Source: Paraglaciecola polaris LMG 21857
Lineage (GTDB): Bacteria; Pseudomonadota; Gammaproteobacteria; Enterobacterales; Alteromonadaceae
Direction: 5' to 3'
Length of the DNA: 64,000 nucleotides
NCBI RefSeq assembly: GCF_000315055.1
Contig: NZ_BAER01000124.1
Coordinates: forward strand, 19,768-83,767
Made by a program: the position numbers and the translations under genes. Shown in pieces: positions 7,960 to 16,584 of the stretch. The notes below the pieces were generated by a model that made no database searches, was not told where the DNA came from, and worked only from the letters and a program-made list of their open reading frames with translations. Numbering within the stretch: position 1 is the stretch's first letter; each line of letters starts with the position of its first letter.

Positions 7960-9177
7960 ATGCAGGTATATTTAGTCGGCGGTGCGGTACGTGATCAACT
8001 GCTCAAACGCCCAGTACAAGATAAAGACTGGGTTGTGGTCGGTGCCAGCGAAGCAGATATGCTCGCCAAAGGGTATCAGCAGGTAGGTAAAGATTTTCCG
8101 GTATTTTTGCACCCAAAAACCCAACAAGAATATGCCTTGGCGCGCACTGAACGTAAAGTCGGCCAAGGCTACACTGGTTTTGAATGTGATACATCCACCA
8201 GTGTCACCCTTGAGCAAGATTTGCTGCGCCGAGATCTAACGGTGAATGCCATGGCAATGGATGATAATGGCCGTATTATCGATCCGTTTAATGGTCAGCG
8301 GGATCTCGCTCAACGCATTTTACGCCACGTATCAGATGCATTTATCGAAGACCCGCTGCGGGTATTGCGTGTTGCCCGCTTCGCTGCGCGCTACGCCGAT
8401 TATGGTTTTACCATTGCACCTGACACCCAAGCTCTGATGAGTCACATCAGTCAATCCGGTGAGTTAACTAATTTAAGCCCAGAACGTGTGTGGGTTGAAA
8501 CCGCCAAAAGCCTACTTGAAGACAGCCCGCAAGTGTATTTTGAAACGTTGCGCAAATGCGCAGCGCTCAAGGTGTGGTTTGCGGAACTCGATTGTCTATG
8601 GGGGATCCCAAACCCAGCAAAATGGCACCCAGAAATCGATACCGGTATTCATAGTATGATGGTGTTGGAACAATCGGTACGCGTATCCAATAAACTCAGT
8701 GTGCGTTTTGCCGCCTTGGTACACGACTTAGGTAAAGGCTTAACGGATCCAGACCAATGGCCGTCTCATCGGGGACATGAAAAACTCGGTTTGGCGCCGA
8801 TCAACACCCTTTGTGCGCGTTTAAAAGTGCCAAACGAGTGCCGAGACCTCGCCCTCTTAATGAGCGAATTTCACAGCCATGTTCACCACGCGTTTAAATT
8901 AAAGCCCTCGACCATTAACGACTTACTAGACAGTTGTGACGTATGGCGTAAACCTGAACGCTTTGCCGATTTGCTACTTGCTTGCACAGCAGATGCCAAA
9001 GGAAGAACAGGTTTTGAAGATAGCCCCTACCCTAACGCTGATTATATTTGGCAAACTTATTTAGCCGCCAAAAAAGTCGACGTGCAGGAAATTGTACATG
9101 CGGGCTATAAAGGCGCTGAAATAAAACAGCAACTCAGACAAAAACGCATTCATGCTATCGCCGCAAACGTGGCATAA
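7960..9177 (+). CDS. cca: CCA-adding tRNA nucleotidyltransferase with HD domain
   Basis: The enzyme adds or repairs the 3' CCA end of tRNA from CTP and ATP. The nucleotidyltransferase motif GGAVRD is at residues 7-12, the two metal-binding aspartates are D21 and D23 in VQDKDWVVVG, and RRDLTVNAMA follows. The C-terminal half has an HD phosphohydrolase motif (LVHDLGKG, about residues 252-259), as in the E. coli bifunctional enzyme. The 405-residue length matches the E. coli protein. It is the first of three same-strand housekeeping genes (cca, dut, srmB) with short gaps. Confidence 0.96.
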   Translation: MQVYLVGGAVRDQLLKRPVQDKDWVVVGASEADMLAKGYQQVGKDFPVFLHPKTQQEYALARTERKVGQGYTGFECDTSTSVTLEQDLLRRDLTVNAMAMDDNGRIIDPFNGQRDLAQRILRHVSDAFIEDPLRVLRVARFAARYADYGFTIAPDTQALMSHISQSGELTNLSPERVWVETAKSLLEDSPQVYFETLRKCAALKVWFAELDCLWGIPNPAKWHPEIDTGIHSMMVLEQSVRVSNKLSVRFAALVHDLGKGLTDPDQWPSHRGHEKLGLAPINTLCARLKVPNECRDLALLMSEFHSHVHHAFKLKPSTINDLLDSCDVWRKPERFADLLLACTADAKGRTGFEDSPYPNADYIWQTYLAAKKVDVQEIVHAGYKGAEIKQQLRQKRIHAIAANVA

Positions 9178-9233
9178 TAGCGGTCCGCTTTTTGTAGCAT
9201 TCAAATCATAAACAGACTCAAACAAGGCTTACC

Positions 9234-9890
9234 ATGTTATCCACCACGCAATTAAACACTATGCTGAGATTACAAGACGGCATGAATCGTAAAGTGAACC
9301 CTGATTGGCTAGGCGCGAATTATGCGTATTTGCGTGCTGCTATGATTGAATCAGTGGAAGGCATTGAGCATCACGGCTGGAAGTGGTGGAAAGCCCAACA
9401 CAAAGATTTACCTCAGCTACAAATGGAATTAGTCGATATTTGGCATTTTGCCTTGTCGGCGATTATCATACAATTTGACGGTGACATAGAGCAATCGGCT
9501 AACACTATTGCTCAACAGCTTGCTTCGGGCACCAGCCAGGTAACATTTGACGGTAAAGATTACACGTTCACCAACCTGGATATAGTCGATAATTTACAGC
9601 TAATGGCCGGCTTATGTGCCGCAAACCGTTTTGATGTGCCTCTGTTTATAACAATTGTTGAGCAAGCCCAAATGAATGCTGATGAGTTATATCGCCAGTA
9701 CGTGGGAAAGAACGTTTTAAACTTCTTCCGTCAGGACAATGGCTACAAAGAAGGCAGTTATCAAAAATTGTGGAACGGTCGTGAAGACAATGAACACCTC
9801 GTTGATGTGTTAAATACTTTAGACATCGCTGTGCCTGACTACAGCGACAAAGTGTATCAAGGTTTGCAGCAACGCTACCCAACGAACTAA
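9234..9890 (+). CDS. dut: Dimeric all-alpha dUTP diphosphatase
   Basis: The predicted enzyme hydrolyses dUTP to dUMP and diphosphate, keeping uracil out of DNA and supplying dUMP for thymidylate. It belongs to the dimeric, MazG-related dUTPase_2 family rather than the trimeric beta-fold family: MLRLQDGMN, the ESVEGIEHHGWKWWK segment and QMELVDIWHF carry the acidic metal-binding helices. Length is 218 residues. An AAGG site lies 6 nt before the ATG. Whether the genome also has a trimeric dut cannot be seen here. Confidence 0.88.
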   Translation: MLSTTQLNTMLRLQDGMNRKVNPDWLGANYAYLRAAMIESVEGIEHHGWKWWKAQHKDLPQLQMELVDIWHFALSAIIIQFDGDIEQSANTIAQQLASGTSQVTFDGKDYTFTNLDIVDNLQLMAGLCAANRFDVPLFITIVEQAQMNADELYRQYVGKNVLNFFRQDNGYKEGSYQKLWNGREDNEHLVDVLNTLDIAVPDYSDKVYQGLQQRYPTN

Positions 9891-9981
9891 ACTCGTATAT
9901 TGCCTTGGGCATCTCGGGGGCGAAACCACGTGTTAACGCTCCCATTATATTAAGTACAACTTTAAGAAGCATAAAAACGCC

Positions 9982-11220
9982 ATGTTTGAGCAACTAGATC
10001 TAGATGATGAACTTTGCCGCGCTGTCGCCGAATTAGGCTACATCGAACCCACCAGTATTCAGCAGTTGGTTATTCCAGCCGCGATGGAAGGCAAAGACAT
10101 TCTGGCCTCAGCCCCTACGGGCACAGGCAAAACTGCAGCATTTTTGCTGCCAGTTTGCCAATTTATATTGGATTACCCTCGCCGAGGGATCGGCTCGACC
10201 CGAATTTTGATATTAACGCCCACTCGGGAACTCGCTCAGCAAGTTTACCAGCAAGCGTTAGAGCTAAGTAAATACACAGACATCGTTTGCGGCGTGATCA
10301 CAGGCGGTATCAACTACGGTACCGACAGAGATACCTTGGAGAGAAACCTCGACATTTTAGTTGCCACCCCTGGACGTTTGTTTGAGCATATAGAGCAAGA
10401 AAGTTTCGATTGTCGCGATATCGAATGTTTGATTTTGGACGAAGCCGATCGCATGCTCGACATGGGATTTTCGTCTATCGTCAATCAAATATCTGCCGAG
10501 GCTCGCTGGCGTAAACAGAGTATGTTGTTCTCAGCCACACTTGAAGGCGCCGGTATTAGCCGTTTTGCTAAAGACATTCTCAATGAACCTGTAGAACTTG
10601 AGGCGGCTCCTAGTCGTAAAGAACAAGGTAAAATCCATCAATGGCTGCACCTTGCTGACGATGCCAAGCACAAATATGCCTTGCTTAAACATATTCTGAC
10701 CCATCAAGCTGAATCAGCCGTGGTGTTTGTGAAAACTCGGGATCGTCTAAACGAGTTGAAGCAAATTTTAGAGCGCGATGGCTTCACTGTCTGTTGGCTA
10801 CAAGGCGAAATGCCGCAAGATAAACGCAATTTATCGATGGCTAAATTTCGCTCAGGTGAAGTGAAGATACTTATTGCTACTGATGTTGCCGCACGGGGAA
10901 TTGATGTGGAAAACATCAGTCACGTTATTAACTACGACATGCCTCGCACTGCAGACATTTATGTACACCGTATAGGCCGTACTGGCCGGGCTGGCAATAA
11001 AGGGACGGCTATTTCAATTGTGGAAGCTCACGACATAGGGATTGTGCCTAAAATTGAACGTTACACCGATCAGCCGCTTAAACGCAGAGTCATCGATGAG
11101 CTTCGGCCAAAAAACAAAGAAGCAAAACCACCTGCCAAGAAAAAGATGAGCAATCGCGCGAAAAAGGCCGCGGGCAAAACAGTTAAAAAGAAAGTGAAGA
11201 AGAACAAGAATCCTAGTTAA
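9982..11220 (+). CDS. srmB: DEAD-box RNA helicase SrmB
   Basis: This ATP-dependent RNA helicase is expected to act early in 50S ribosomal subunit assembly. It has the Q motif (GYIEPTSIQ), Walker A APTGTGKT, the LDEADRMLDMGF box at about 153, SAT (FSATLEG), and the HRIGRTGRAG helicase motif. Segments RWRKQ..LFSATLEG, KIHQWLHLADD and VIDELRPK agree with remembered E. coli SrmB, setting it apart from RhlE or RhlB. The C-terminal tail of about 45 residues is rich in lysine (PAKKKMSNRAKKAAG) and should bind RNA. A bidirectional terminator follows. Confidence 0.93.
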   Translation: MFEQLDLDDELCRAVAELGYIEPTSIQQLVIPAAMEGKDILASAPTGTGKTAAFLLPVCQFILDYPRRGIGSTRILILTPTRELAQQVYQQALELSKYTDIVCGVITGGINYGTDRDTLERNLDILVATPGRLFEHIEQESFDCRDIECLILDEADRMLDMGFSSIVNQISAEARWRKQSMLFSATLEGAGISRFAKDILNEPVELEAAPSRKEQGKIHQWLHLADDAKHKYALLKHILTHQAESAVVFVKTRDRLNELKQILERDGFTVCWLQGEMPQDKRNLSMAKFRSGEVKILIATDVAARGIDVENISHVINYDMPRTADIYVHRIGRTGRAGNKGTAISIVEAHDIGIVPKIERYTDQPLKRRVIDELRPKNKEAKPPAKKKMSNRAKKAAGKTVKKKVKKNKNPS

Positions 11221-11253
11221 ACTTTTAACTTATTAGTCGTCGATTTTCTGCCA

Positions 11254-11285
11254 TAAAAAAACCTGCAAACTGCAGGTTTTTTTTA
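11254..11285. terminator. Bidirectional terminator between srmB and the TonB-like gene
   Basis: CCTGCA (11262-11267) and TGCAGG (11271-11276) form a short GC stem extended by A:T pairs from a run of A before and a run of eight T after. It can stop transcription from srmB on the plus strand and from the convergent TonB-like gene on the minus strand. Confidence 0.85.
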
Positions 11286-11304
11286 TGATTATGGAACAAA
11301 CACG

Positions 11305-12399
11305 CTAACTCGGAACATCCTGCTGGGGCAATTCCAGTAGGGTAAATTGACTATCACGGTCGCCGGAGACTCGGACACTGCATCGCCCCCAACTTTCAGG
11401 GATATGCCACACGCTATCGGTCGCCACACTGTATAACTCTCGCTTGTTATGGCAACGTAACTCAACCGTATTTAGGTTGCCGCTGACGTTATTCAAGCTA
11501 AAAGCACTGCGGCTTAAGTCATGCCACCAATCACCATCTTGTTTAACTTTACCTGGGATCGAAATGACCTGTTGGCTTTTGAGCAGGTTTAACACCTTGA
11601 TGACATAGGGCTCAAGTAAAGCAATATTTTCTTGGTTATTGGCTTGGGTTTCAACACGCTGGAAGGTGTCCAGTACATCAAGATATTGAGACTGGTTAAG
11701 CTGTAATACGAACATACGGTTTAACAGCAAAGGGTAAGCTTCTGCCCCCAAGTACTCACCATTATTGTCCGTCCTAATGATGTGTTTAACATATTTCAGC
11801 TCTTCCACACTGTCGTTTTGCGCCTTTGCAATATCTGCTCGTAGCAGCGAGTAAAAAGTGAACTCCATGCTATTGAGCAAACCTTTGTCTTTCATTTTTT
11901 CACTTAATTGAGTGGCTAACCCAAGATCATTTTTGTCTAACGCATCTCGTACTCCTTGATAGGCCCGTTTGAACTTGCGCCTTACCCCTTTATTTAACCC
12001 AGTTAATTTAAAGTCTAATTGAACTTTGTTATAGCATTGCTCAATTGGCTTACCATCAACATAGGCTGGGCTGTACTGCCACTCTTTGAGCGCATTCACT
12101 GCAGCCTTTTCAAATCCCTCCATACCGGTTGAATCAACGACCACTATATTATTCACACTGCCGTCGGTTCCCACTACAAAATTTAACTGCACCCAACCTT
12201 CAGCGCCTTTACGCGCCATGTTAGTTGGATATTTAGGGTGAACACGCTTTATTGGTTCAGGTAGCTTAGCTGATTCCAATAGTACAGCACTTGGCTCGTT
12301 TAATTCGATTGGCTGAGGCTGGGACTCAGTTGCACACAGCGTATGTCCAGAGCCTAAGCTTAGTGAAACAAGAAGAAGTGCATTGGCGGGAAAATTCAT
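11305..12399 (-). CDS. Exported TonB-C-domain protein with a helical C-terminal region
   Basis: The 364-residue protein has an N-terminal signal-like segment (ALLLVSLSLGSGHTLC), then a TonB C-terminal domain at about 46-132 (HPKYPTNMARKGAEGWVQLNF, TDGSVNNIVVVDS, ALKEWQYSPA). Unlike a true TonB, it lacks a proline-rich periplasmic spacer, and the TonB domain comes first, followed by about 230 residues of helical, TPR-like sequence with LSEKMKDKGLL and YPLLLNRMFVLQL. AAGGACG lies upstream of the ATG. It may bind TonB boxes or act as a periplasmic adaptor rather than as an energy transducer. There is no exbB or exbD nearby. The exact role is unknown. Confidence 0.72.
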   Translation of the reverse strand: MNFPANALLLVSLSLGSGHTLCATESQPQPIELNEPSAVLLESAKLPEPIKRVHPKYPTNMARKGAEGWVQLNFVVGTDGSVNNIVVVDSTGMEGFEKAAVNALKEWQYSPAYVDGKPIEQCYNKVQLDFKLTGLNKGVRRKFKRAYQGVRDALDKNDLGLATQLSEKMKDKGLLNSMEFTFYSLLRADIAKAQNDSVEELKYVKHIIRTDNNGEYLGAEAYPLLLNRMFVLQLNQSQYLDVLDTFQRVETQANNQENIALLEPYVIKVLNLLKSQQVISIPGKVKQDGDWWHDLSRSAFSLNNVSGNLNTVELRCHNKRELYSVATDSVWHIPESWGRCSVRVSGDRDSQFTLLELPQQDVPS

Positions 12400-12599
12400 A
12401 AAGCGTCCTTGCGGTAATAAATGGGTTAACTTGAAAAAATAACCTTATCAAGACTAAATAATTTACCCAGCAACAGCAAGATGTATTTCTCAAATGAGAG
12501 AGCAAGTACCCCTATCAAAGACGAGTAAGGTACAATATCAATTATGTGTTGAAACAGGTAAAATTCGCCTAAACCTAATCAAATTGAAGAGCCACTCCC

Positions 12600-13202
12600 T
12601 TGTCACGCAAAATAGTATTAGCCACAGGCAATAAAGGCAAAGTTGCCGAGTTAAGCCAATTACTCAGCCCCCTTGATATTGATATCGTTCCACAAAGTGA
12701 ATTTAACGTGCCGGATGTAGCTGAAACCGGCACCACCTTTGTCGAAAATGCAATTATCAAGGCGCGTCATGCCGCTAAAATTACTGGGCTACCTGCTATA
12801 GCCGACGACTCAGGTTTAGCGGTTGATGCATTGGACGGTGCGCCTGGCGTGTATTCAGCCCGTTATGCGGGCAGCCATGCCACCGATACTGACAACATCG
12901 ATAAGCTACTTGAGGCATTAAAGGACGTGGCGCCCGCAGCCCGCCATGCCCGTTTTTTATGTGTGTTGGTCTATATGCGCAGTGCTGATGACCCTACCCC
13001 AATTATTTGCCAAGGTGAATGGCACGGAAAAATTACCACTCAGCGCACTGGCGACAGTGGTTTTGGTTACGATCCGGTATTTTGGGTGGAACAAAAACAG
13101 TGCACCTCAGCCCAGCTAAGCAAAGAGCAAAAAAATGCCTTGAGTCATCGTGGTCAAGCCCTTGATCAGCTATTGATCACGTTAAGCGCTGATTTTGATT
13201 AA
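12600..13202 (+). CDS. rdgB: XTP/dITP diphosphatase (house-cleaning pyrophosphatase)
   Basis: It hydrolyses dITP, ITP and XTP to monophosphates, keeping deaminated purines out of nucleic acid. The motifs [14 protein letters not shown] at the start, [23 protein letters not shown] in the middle and GFGYDPVF near residue 157 are the Ham1/RdgB signatures. The start is a TTG at 12600 with GAAGAG upstream. Length is 200 residues, as in E. coli. hemW follows directly, the same order as rdgB-hemW in E. coli. Confidence 0.95.
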   Translation: MSRKIVLATGNKGKVAELSQLLSPLDIDIVPQSEFNVPDVAETGTTFVENAIIKARHAAKITGLPAIADDSGLAVDALDGAPGVYSARYAGSHATDTDNIDKLLEALKDVAPAARHARFLCVLVYMRSADDPTPIICQGEWHGKITTQRTGDSGFGYDPVFWVEQKQCTSAQLSKEQKNALSHRGQALDQLLITLSADFD

Positions 13203-13227
13203 TTCACACAAGGGTGACGAAAACGCG

Positions 13228-14397
13228 TTGCACACCTCAATCAAAACACTCAGGCTGCCACCTGTTGCTTTGTATATCCATATCCCATGGTGCGTGCAAA
13301 AGTGTCCTTATTGTGATTTTAATTCCCACGGGCAGAAACAAAGTACCTTGCCAGAAGCGGAATACGTCAGTCATTTACTTGATGATTTAACTGAAGATGC
13401 CAAATTGATTGGCTCGCGCCTAGTTCACAGTATTTTTATCGGTGGTGGCACTCCGAGTTTATTTTCACCTGAGGCGATAGACCGATTACTGACTGGTGTG
13501 CGTCAGCGCGTTAATTTAGCCCATGACGCAGAAATTACCCTTGAGGCTAATCCTGGCACTGTGGAAAGTGGACGTTTCAATGGTTTTGCCAAAGCAGGTG
13601 TTAACCGAATATCCATAGGAGTGCAGAGCTTTCAGCAAGAAAAGCTTGAGCGACTAGGGCGTATTCACGATGAACAACAGGCGTTAAATGCCGCGGGTTA
13701 TGCCCGAAATGCGGGCCTAAATAGCTTCAATTTAGATTTAATGCATGGCCTGCCAGAGCAATCCATTGACGATGCCTTATTTGATTTACGCCAAGGTATT
13801 GCGCAGCAACCACCCCATTTATCCTGGTATCAACTGACCATTGAGCCAAACACTCAGTTTCACTCTAAACCACCTACACTGCCTGAAGATGACATATTGT
13901 GGGACATACAAGAGCAAGGCCATGACATACTCACCGCGGCGGGGTACCAGCAATACGAAATTTCCGGTTACAGCTTGGCTGGTCAACAATGTCGGCATAA
14001 TCTTAATTACTGGCGCTTTGGTGACTACTTAGGCATCGGCTGCGGTGCGCACGGCAAAGTGACCTTACCTGACTGCGGCCAGATAATACGTACGGTCAAG
14101 GTGAAACATCCCAAGGGTTATATGGATCTCACGCGTTCCTACCTGCATCAACGGCATAACGTGCAAGATGACGAACTTCCTTTTGAGTTCTTTATGAATC
14201 GTCTACGTTTGCTTGAACCTTGCCCTAAGCAAGAGTTTACCGACTTCACCGGGCTACTGCTGACAGCGCAAAGCCAATTAATGGCTAACCTAAACACGGC
14301 TCTCACCAAAGGCTTGTTAGCTGAAACCGATACCCATTGGCAGGTCACGCCTCTTGGTCGGCGTTACCTGAATTCATTATTGGAAATGCTGGTTTAG
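13228..14397 (+). CDS. hemW: Radical SAM protein HemW (heme chaperone)
   Basis: HemW is a radical SAM protein that binds heme and is thought to deliver it to respiratory proteins. The cluster motif in YIHIPWCVQKCPYCDFNSHG gives C-X3-C-X2-C. HIFIGGGTPSLF-like and RISIGVQSFQ segments follow. It lacks the extra features of true HemN coproporphyrinogen dehydrogenase. The frame is open from a TTG at 13195 inside rdgB, but AAGGGTGA precedes the TTG at 13228, and that start gives 389 residues, close to the E. coli protein. Both starts are TTG, so the choice is moderate. It is co-transcribed with rdgB. Confidence 0.93.
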   Translation: MHTSIKTLRLPPVALYIHIPWCVQKCPYCDFNSHGQKQSTLPEAEYVSHLLDDLTEDAKLIGSRLVHSIFIGGGTPSLFSPEAIDRLLTGVRQRVNLAHDAEITLEANPGTVESGRFNGFAKAGVNRISIGVQSFQQEKLERLGRIHDEQQALNAAGYARNAGLNSFNLDLMHGLPEQSIDDALFDLRQGIAQQPPHLSWYQLTIEPNTQFHSKPPTLPEDDILWDIQEQGHDILTAAGYQQYEISGYSLAGQQCRHNLNYWRFGDYLGIGCGAHGKVTLPDCGQIIRTVKVKHPKGYMDLTRSYLHQRHNVQDDELPFEFFMNRLRLLEPCPKQEFTDFTGLLLTAQSQLMANLNTALTKGLLAETDTHWQVTPLGRRYLNSLLEMLV

Positions 14398-14460
14398 GGT
14401 GCATTCTACGTACATGAGCTAGAGGCAATCCGACGAATTATTGGATGTATAACACCAAAC

Positions 14461-15117
14461 TTAAATATCCAGCCGCTTAGCGGCAAATTCATGGGCTGAC
14501 GGTGATACATCCGTGCCTTGCCATACTCTTGCTAGGTTTTTCGCCGCGACTAACGTCGCGCCTGAACCAAAAAAGGGATCGATGACTGTGTCCCCTGCAA
14601 CTGAACTTTGACTGATCAACTTTTCAATCAGTGGCACTGGCTTTTCGGTGGGGTAACTCCGCCAAACGCGTTTTTCTTGCAACACATCAGGCATACCTAA
14701 ATCGTGCAATTTACGTTTACCTTTTTCGAAAAACAAAATAAATTCATAGCGCGCTCGGTAGTGATATCCCATGCCGATAGCACACTTGTCCCACACCAAA
14801 GGCTTCCAAAACTTAAAGCCAGCCGCTTCGGCTAGGGGCTTTACCACAAACATGGTTTCTTGATCACAAAACAAATAAAAATGACTATTGGTTTTTAACA
14901 CGCGATAAATTTCTGCAAATAACTCAGTGAATCGGGCATTAGGGAAAATAGCAAACCATTCATTACTCGATGATTTACTGTGCTTTAATCGCGTCGTTGT
15001 ACCTTTTGCCCTGTGCTTTTCTAACGATTCGTAAGGGGGATCCGTTATCACTAAATTAACGCTATCGCTAGGTAAGCTTCGTAGCCATTCAATGGCATCT
15101 TGGTCAAATAAACTCAT
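14461..15117 (-). CDS. Orphan beta-class DNA methyltransferase (N6-adenine or N4-cytosine)
   Basis: The 218-residue protein has the catalytic DPPY motif near its N-terminus (LVITDPPYESL, about residue 27) and the SAM-binding FGSGAT motif near its C-terminus (DPFFGSGATLVAA). This DPPY-TRD-FxGxG order defines the beta class. The domain between them is short, so target recognition is compact. No restriction endonuclease or specificity subunit is adjacent; the gene sits between hemW (convergent) and the YggN-like gene in an otherwise housekeeping region. That suggests a solitary, possibly regulatory, methyltransferase. The target sequence cannot be told from the gene. Confidence 0.85.
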   Translation of the reverse strand: MSLFDQDAIEWLRSLPSDSVNLVITDPPYESLEKHRAKGTTTRLKHSKSSSNEWFAIFPNARFTELFAEIYRVLKTNSHFYLFCDQETMFVVKPLAEAAGFKFWKPLVWDKCAIGMGYHYRARYEFILFFEKGKRKLHDLGMPDVLQEKRVWRSYPTEKPVPLIEKLISQSSVAGDTVIDPFFGSGATLVAAKNLARVWQGTDVSPSAHEFAAKRLDI

Positions 15118-15215
15118 GGATTAATGCTTAGGTCTGAGGGCAAAACGGCGCATATACTAGCAGCGTAGTCACACGAACCCCAGCGTTAATACAAGATAAA
15201 ACCACGAATAGAAAA

Positions 15216-15995
15216 TCAGTGGGAATGGGATTGTGCGCTACTTACCACATCGTATTTCGTTAACTGGGGAATGTCTTGACGTAAACGGTTTTCAACCCGA
15301 TCTAGACGTTTAAATTCATTGCAGAACCAATGGGCCTTTTGTTGCAGAGTCTGACTTTTAGGTGAGAATTTTTCTTCTACAGTAGAGCCGATCGTGTCAA
15401 TTTTTTCCGCAAGTTTGGCGATTTTCTCTTCGGTGCTGGTACTTTCGGAAACCAAGCCTCCAATTGCCGATAATATCCCACCTAATGAGGTGTTCATGGC
15501 TTCTTCGATTTGCTCTTCGAGCTCACGATCAACAAGATCGTCGACGTTTTCGAGTGTGCCAGGGCCCATATAAAAGCTGCTACCCGCATGGATGAATTTC
15601 TCTTTGACCCGAGATTGTACTCGAGCAAGAGATGAGCGTAGCTTTTCGTAACTTTCGTGTTCTTCTCCCACTAAGCCGATATACACATGCTCAACGGTTT
15701 CAATGGCTAACTCAACGCCCTCGCTGGCAAGTAAGATCATCTTAGGCACAACGTGATGCACACCATCGGCAAGTTCTTTCAGTTCAGCTTGTTGTTTAGG
15801 GGAAAGCGACACCCATTGCCCCTGCACAATAAGTTGATTGTCTTGGTTAATTTGGTAAACGGTACGACTATTATCGATCACTCGGATCTGATCATTCGTC
15901 ACCACCAAACCATAGTTTAACTCAACATCACACTTATAATCGGCTTTGACATTGGCTACATAAAAGCACAGAAAAATTAACCACAAAAAACGCAT
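15216..15995 (-). CDS. YggN-like periplasmic protein (DUF2884)
   Basis: The 259-residue protein has an N-terminal signal peptide (FLWLIFLCFYVANVKA) and resembles E. coli YggN: the DYKCDVELNYGLVV start, LSPKQQAELKELADG, a MILLASEGVELAIE segment and a C-terminal NEFKRLDRVENRLR. A helical region rich in acidic residues lies near 165-215. Its function is unknown. The location close to rdgB-hemW echoes the E. coli neighbourhood, which supports the family call. Confidence 0.8.
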   Translation of the reverse strand: MRFLWLIFLCFYVANVKADYKCDVELNYGLVVTNDQIRVIDNSRTVYQINQDNQLIVQGQWVSLSPKQQAELKELADGVHHVVPKMILLASEGVELAIETVEHVYIGLVGEEHESYEKLRSSLARVQSRVKEKFIHAGSSFYMGPGTLENVDDLVDRELEEQIEEAMNTSLGGILSAIGGLVSESTSTEEKIAKLAEKIDTIGSTVEEKFSPKSQTLQQKAHWFCNEFKRLDRVENRLRQDIPQLTKYDVVSSAQSHSH

Positions 15996-16085
15996 ATCGT
16001 ATCGCTAACGTAAAAAGACATGGATATTCTGACCATTAAGTCTAGGTTTTGAAAGCACGATACGATAATCGAATTAAAATATAGG

Positions 16086-16583
16086 TTAATCGACTGTTCG
16101 CACCAGCCGAGTGTAAACAAATAGACGTTTTTCTTTCAGAGCATTACTGCTGTTAAAAAAAGCCACCACCCAAGCTCGATTCGCATCCGTCACCGCAGGG
16201 GTTGATGTCCAATAATCGTCTGATAACGTACTAGGGAAAACTGTTTCGTTAATCGCCGGACGCACACAAGCACGCTCGGTTAATGTAGCCAACTCTTTTA
16301 GATTCGGAACCCGCCAGCCGCTTTTGCCGGCGAACGTATAGCCATGTGCCTCATCTAGCGCTTGCTGCCAATTCAATTCATCGCCTTCACCAATGCAATC
16401 GTTGTTACTGTATGTTTGACCAAGGCTACAACGCATCCACATTAGGCCACTTTCAGTGTGTGTAGCCGTACCATCGGTATTGACCACAAATTGCTCTGCA
16501 CTTGCTGTTTCCGTAACATCATCTAGGCAGGTTTGCGCACTCGCATTGAGGCTAAGTAAGGCTAAAATAACTAACTTTTTCAT
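16086..16583 (-). CDS. Exported DUF1566 (Lcl C-terminal) domain protein
   Basis: This 165-residue protein has a short signal peptide ending ASA and a single DUF1566 domain: VNTDGTATHTESGLMWMRC, LNWQQALDEAH, SGWRVPNLKELATL, DDYWTSTP and a C-terminal VRTVD strand. The fold is related to formylglycine-generating-enzyme and C-type-lectin-like domains, and is common in surface proteins of marine gammaproteobacteria. Several cysteines fit the export. Its ATG lies one base after the stop of the preceding lipoprotein gene, so the two are translationally coupled. Function unknown. Confidence 0.82.
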   Translation of the reverse strand: MKKLVILALLSLNASAQTCLDDVTETASAEQFVVNTDGTATHTESGLMWMRCSLGQTYSNNDCIGEGDELNWQQALDEAHGYTFAGKSGWRVPNLKELATLTERACVRPAINETVFPSTLSDDYWTSTPAVTDANRAWVVAFFNSSNALKEKRLFVYTRLVRTVD

Positions 16584-16584
16584 A

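Noticed and set aside
9646..9993. 115-residue minus-strand ORF across the end of dut
   Set aside because: It overlaps dut and the start of srmB on the other strand, with no ribosome site and no domain.
13228..14397. Oxygen-independent coproporphyrinogen oxidase (HemN)
   Set aside because: The protein is short, has the HemW-type opening ALYIHIPWCVQKCPYC and lies next to rdgB as hemW does.
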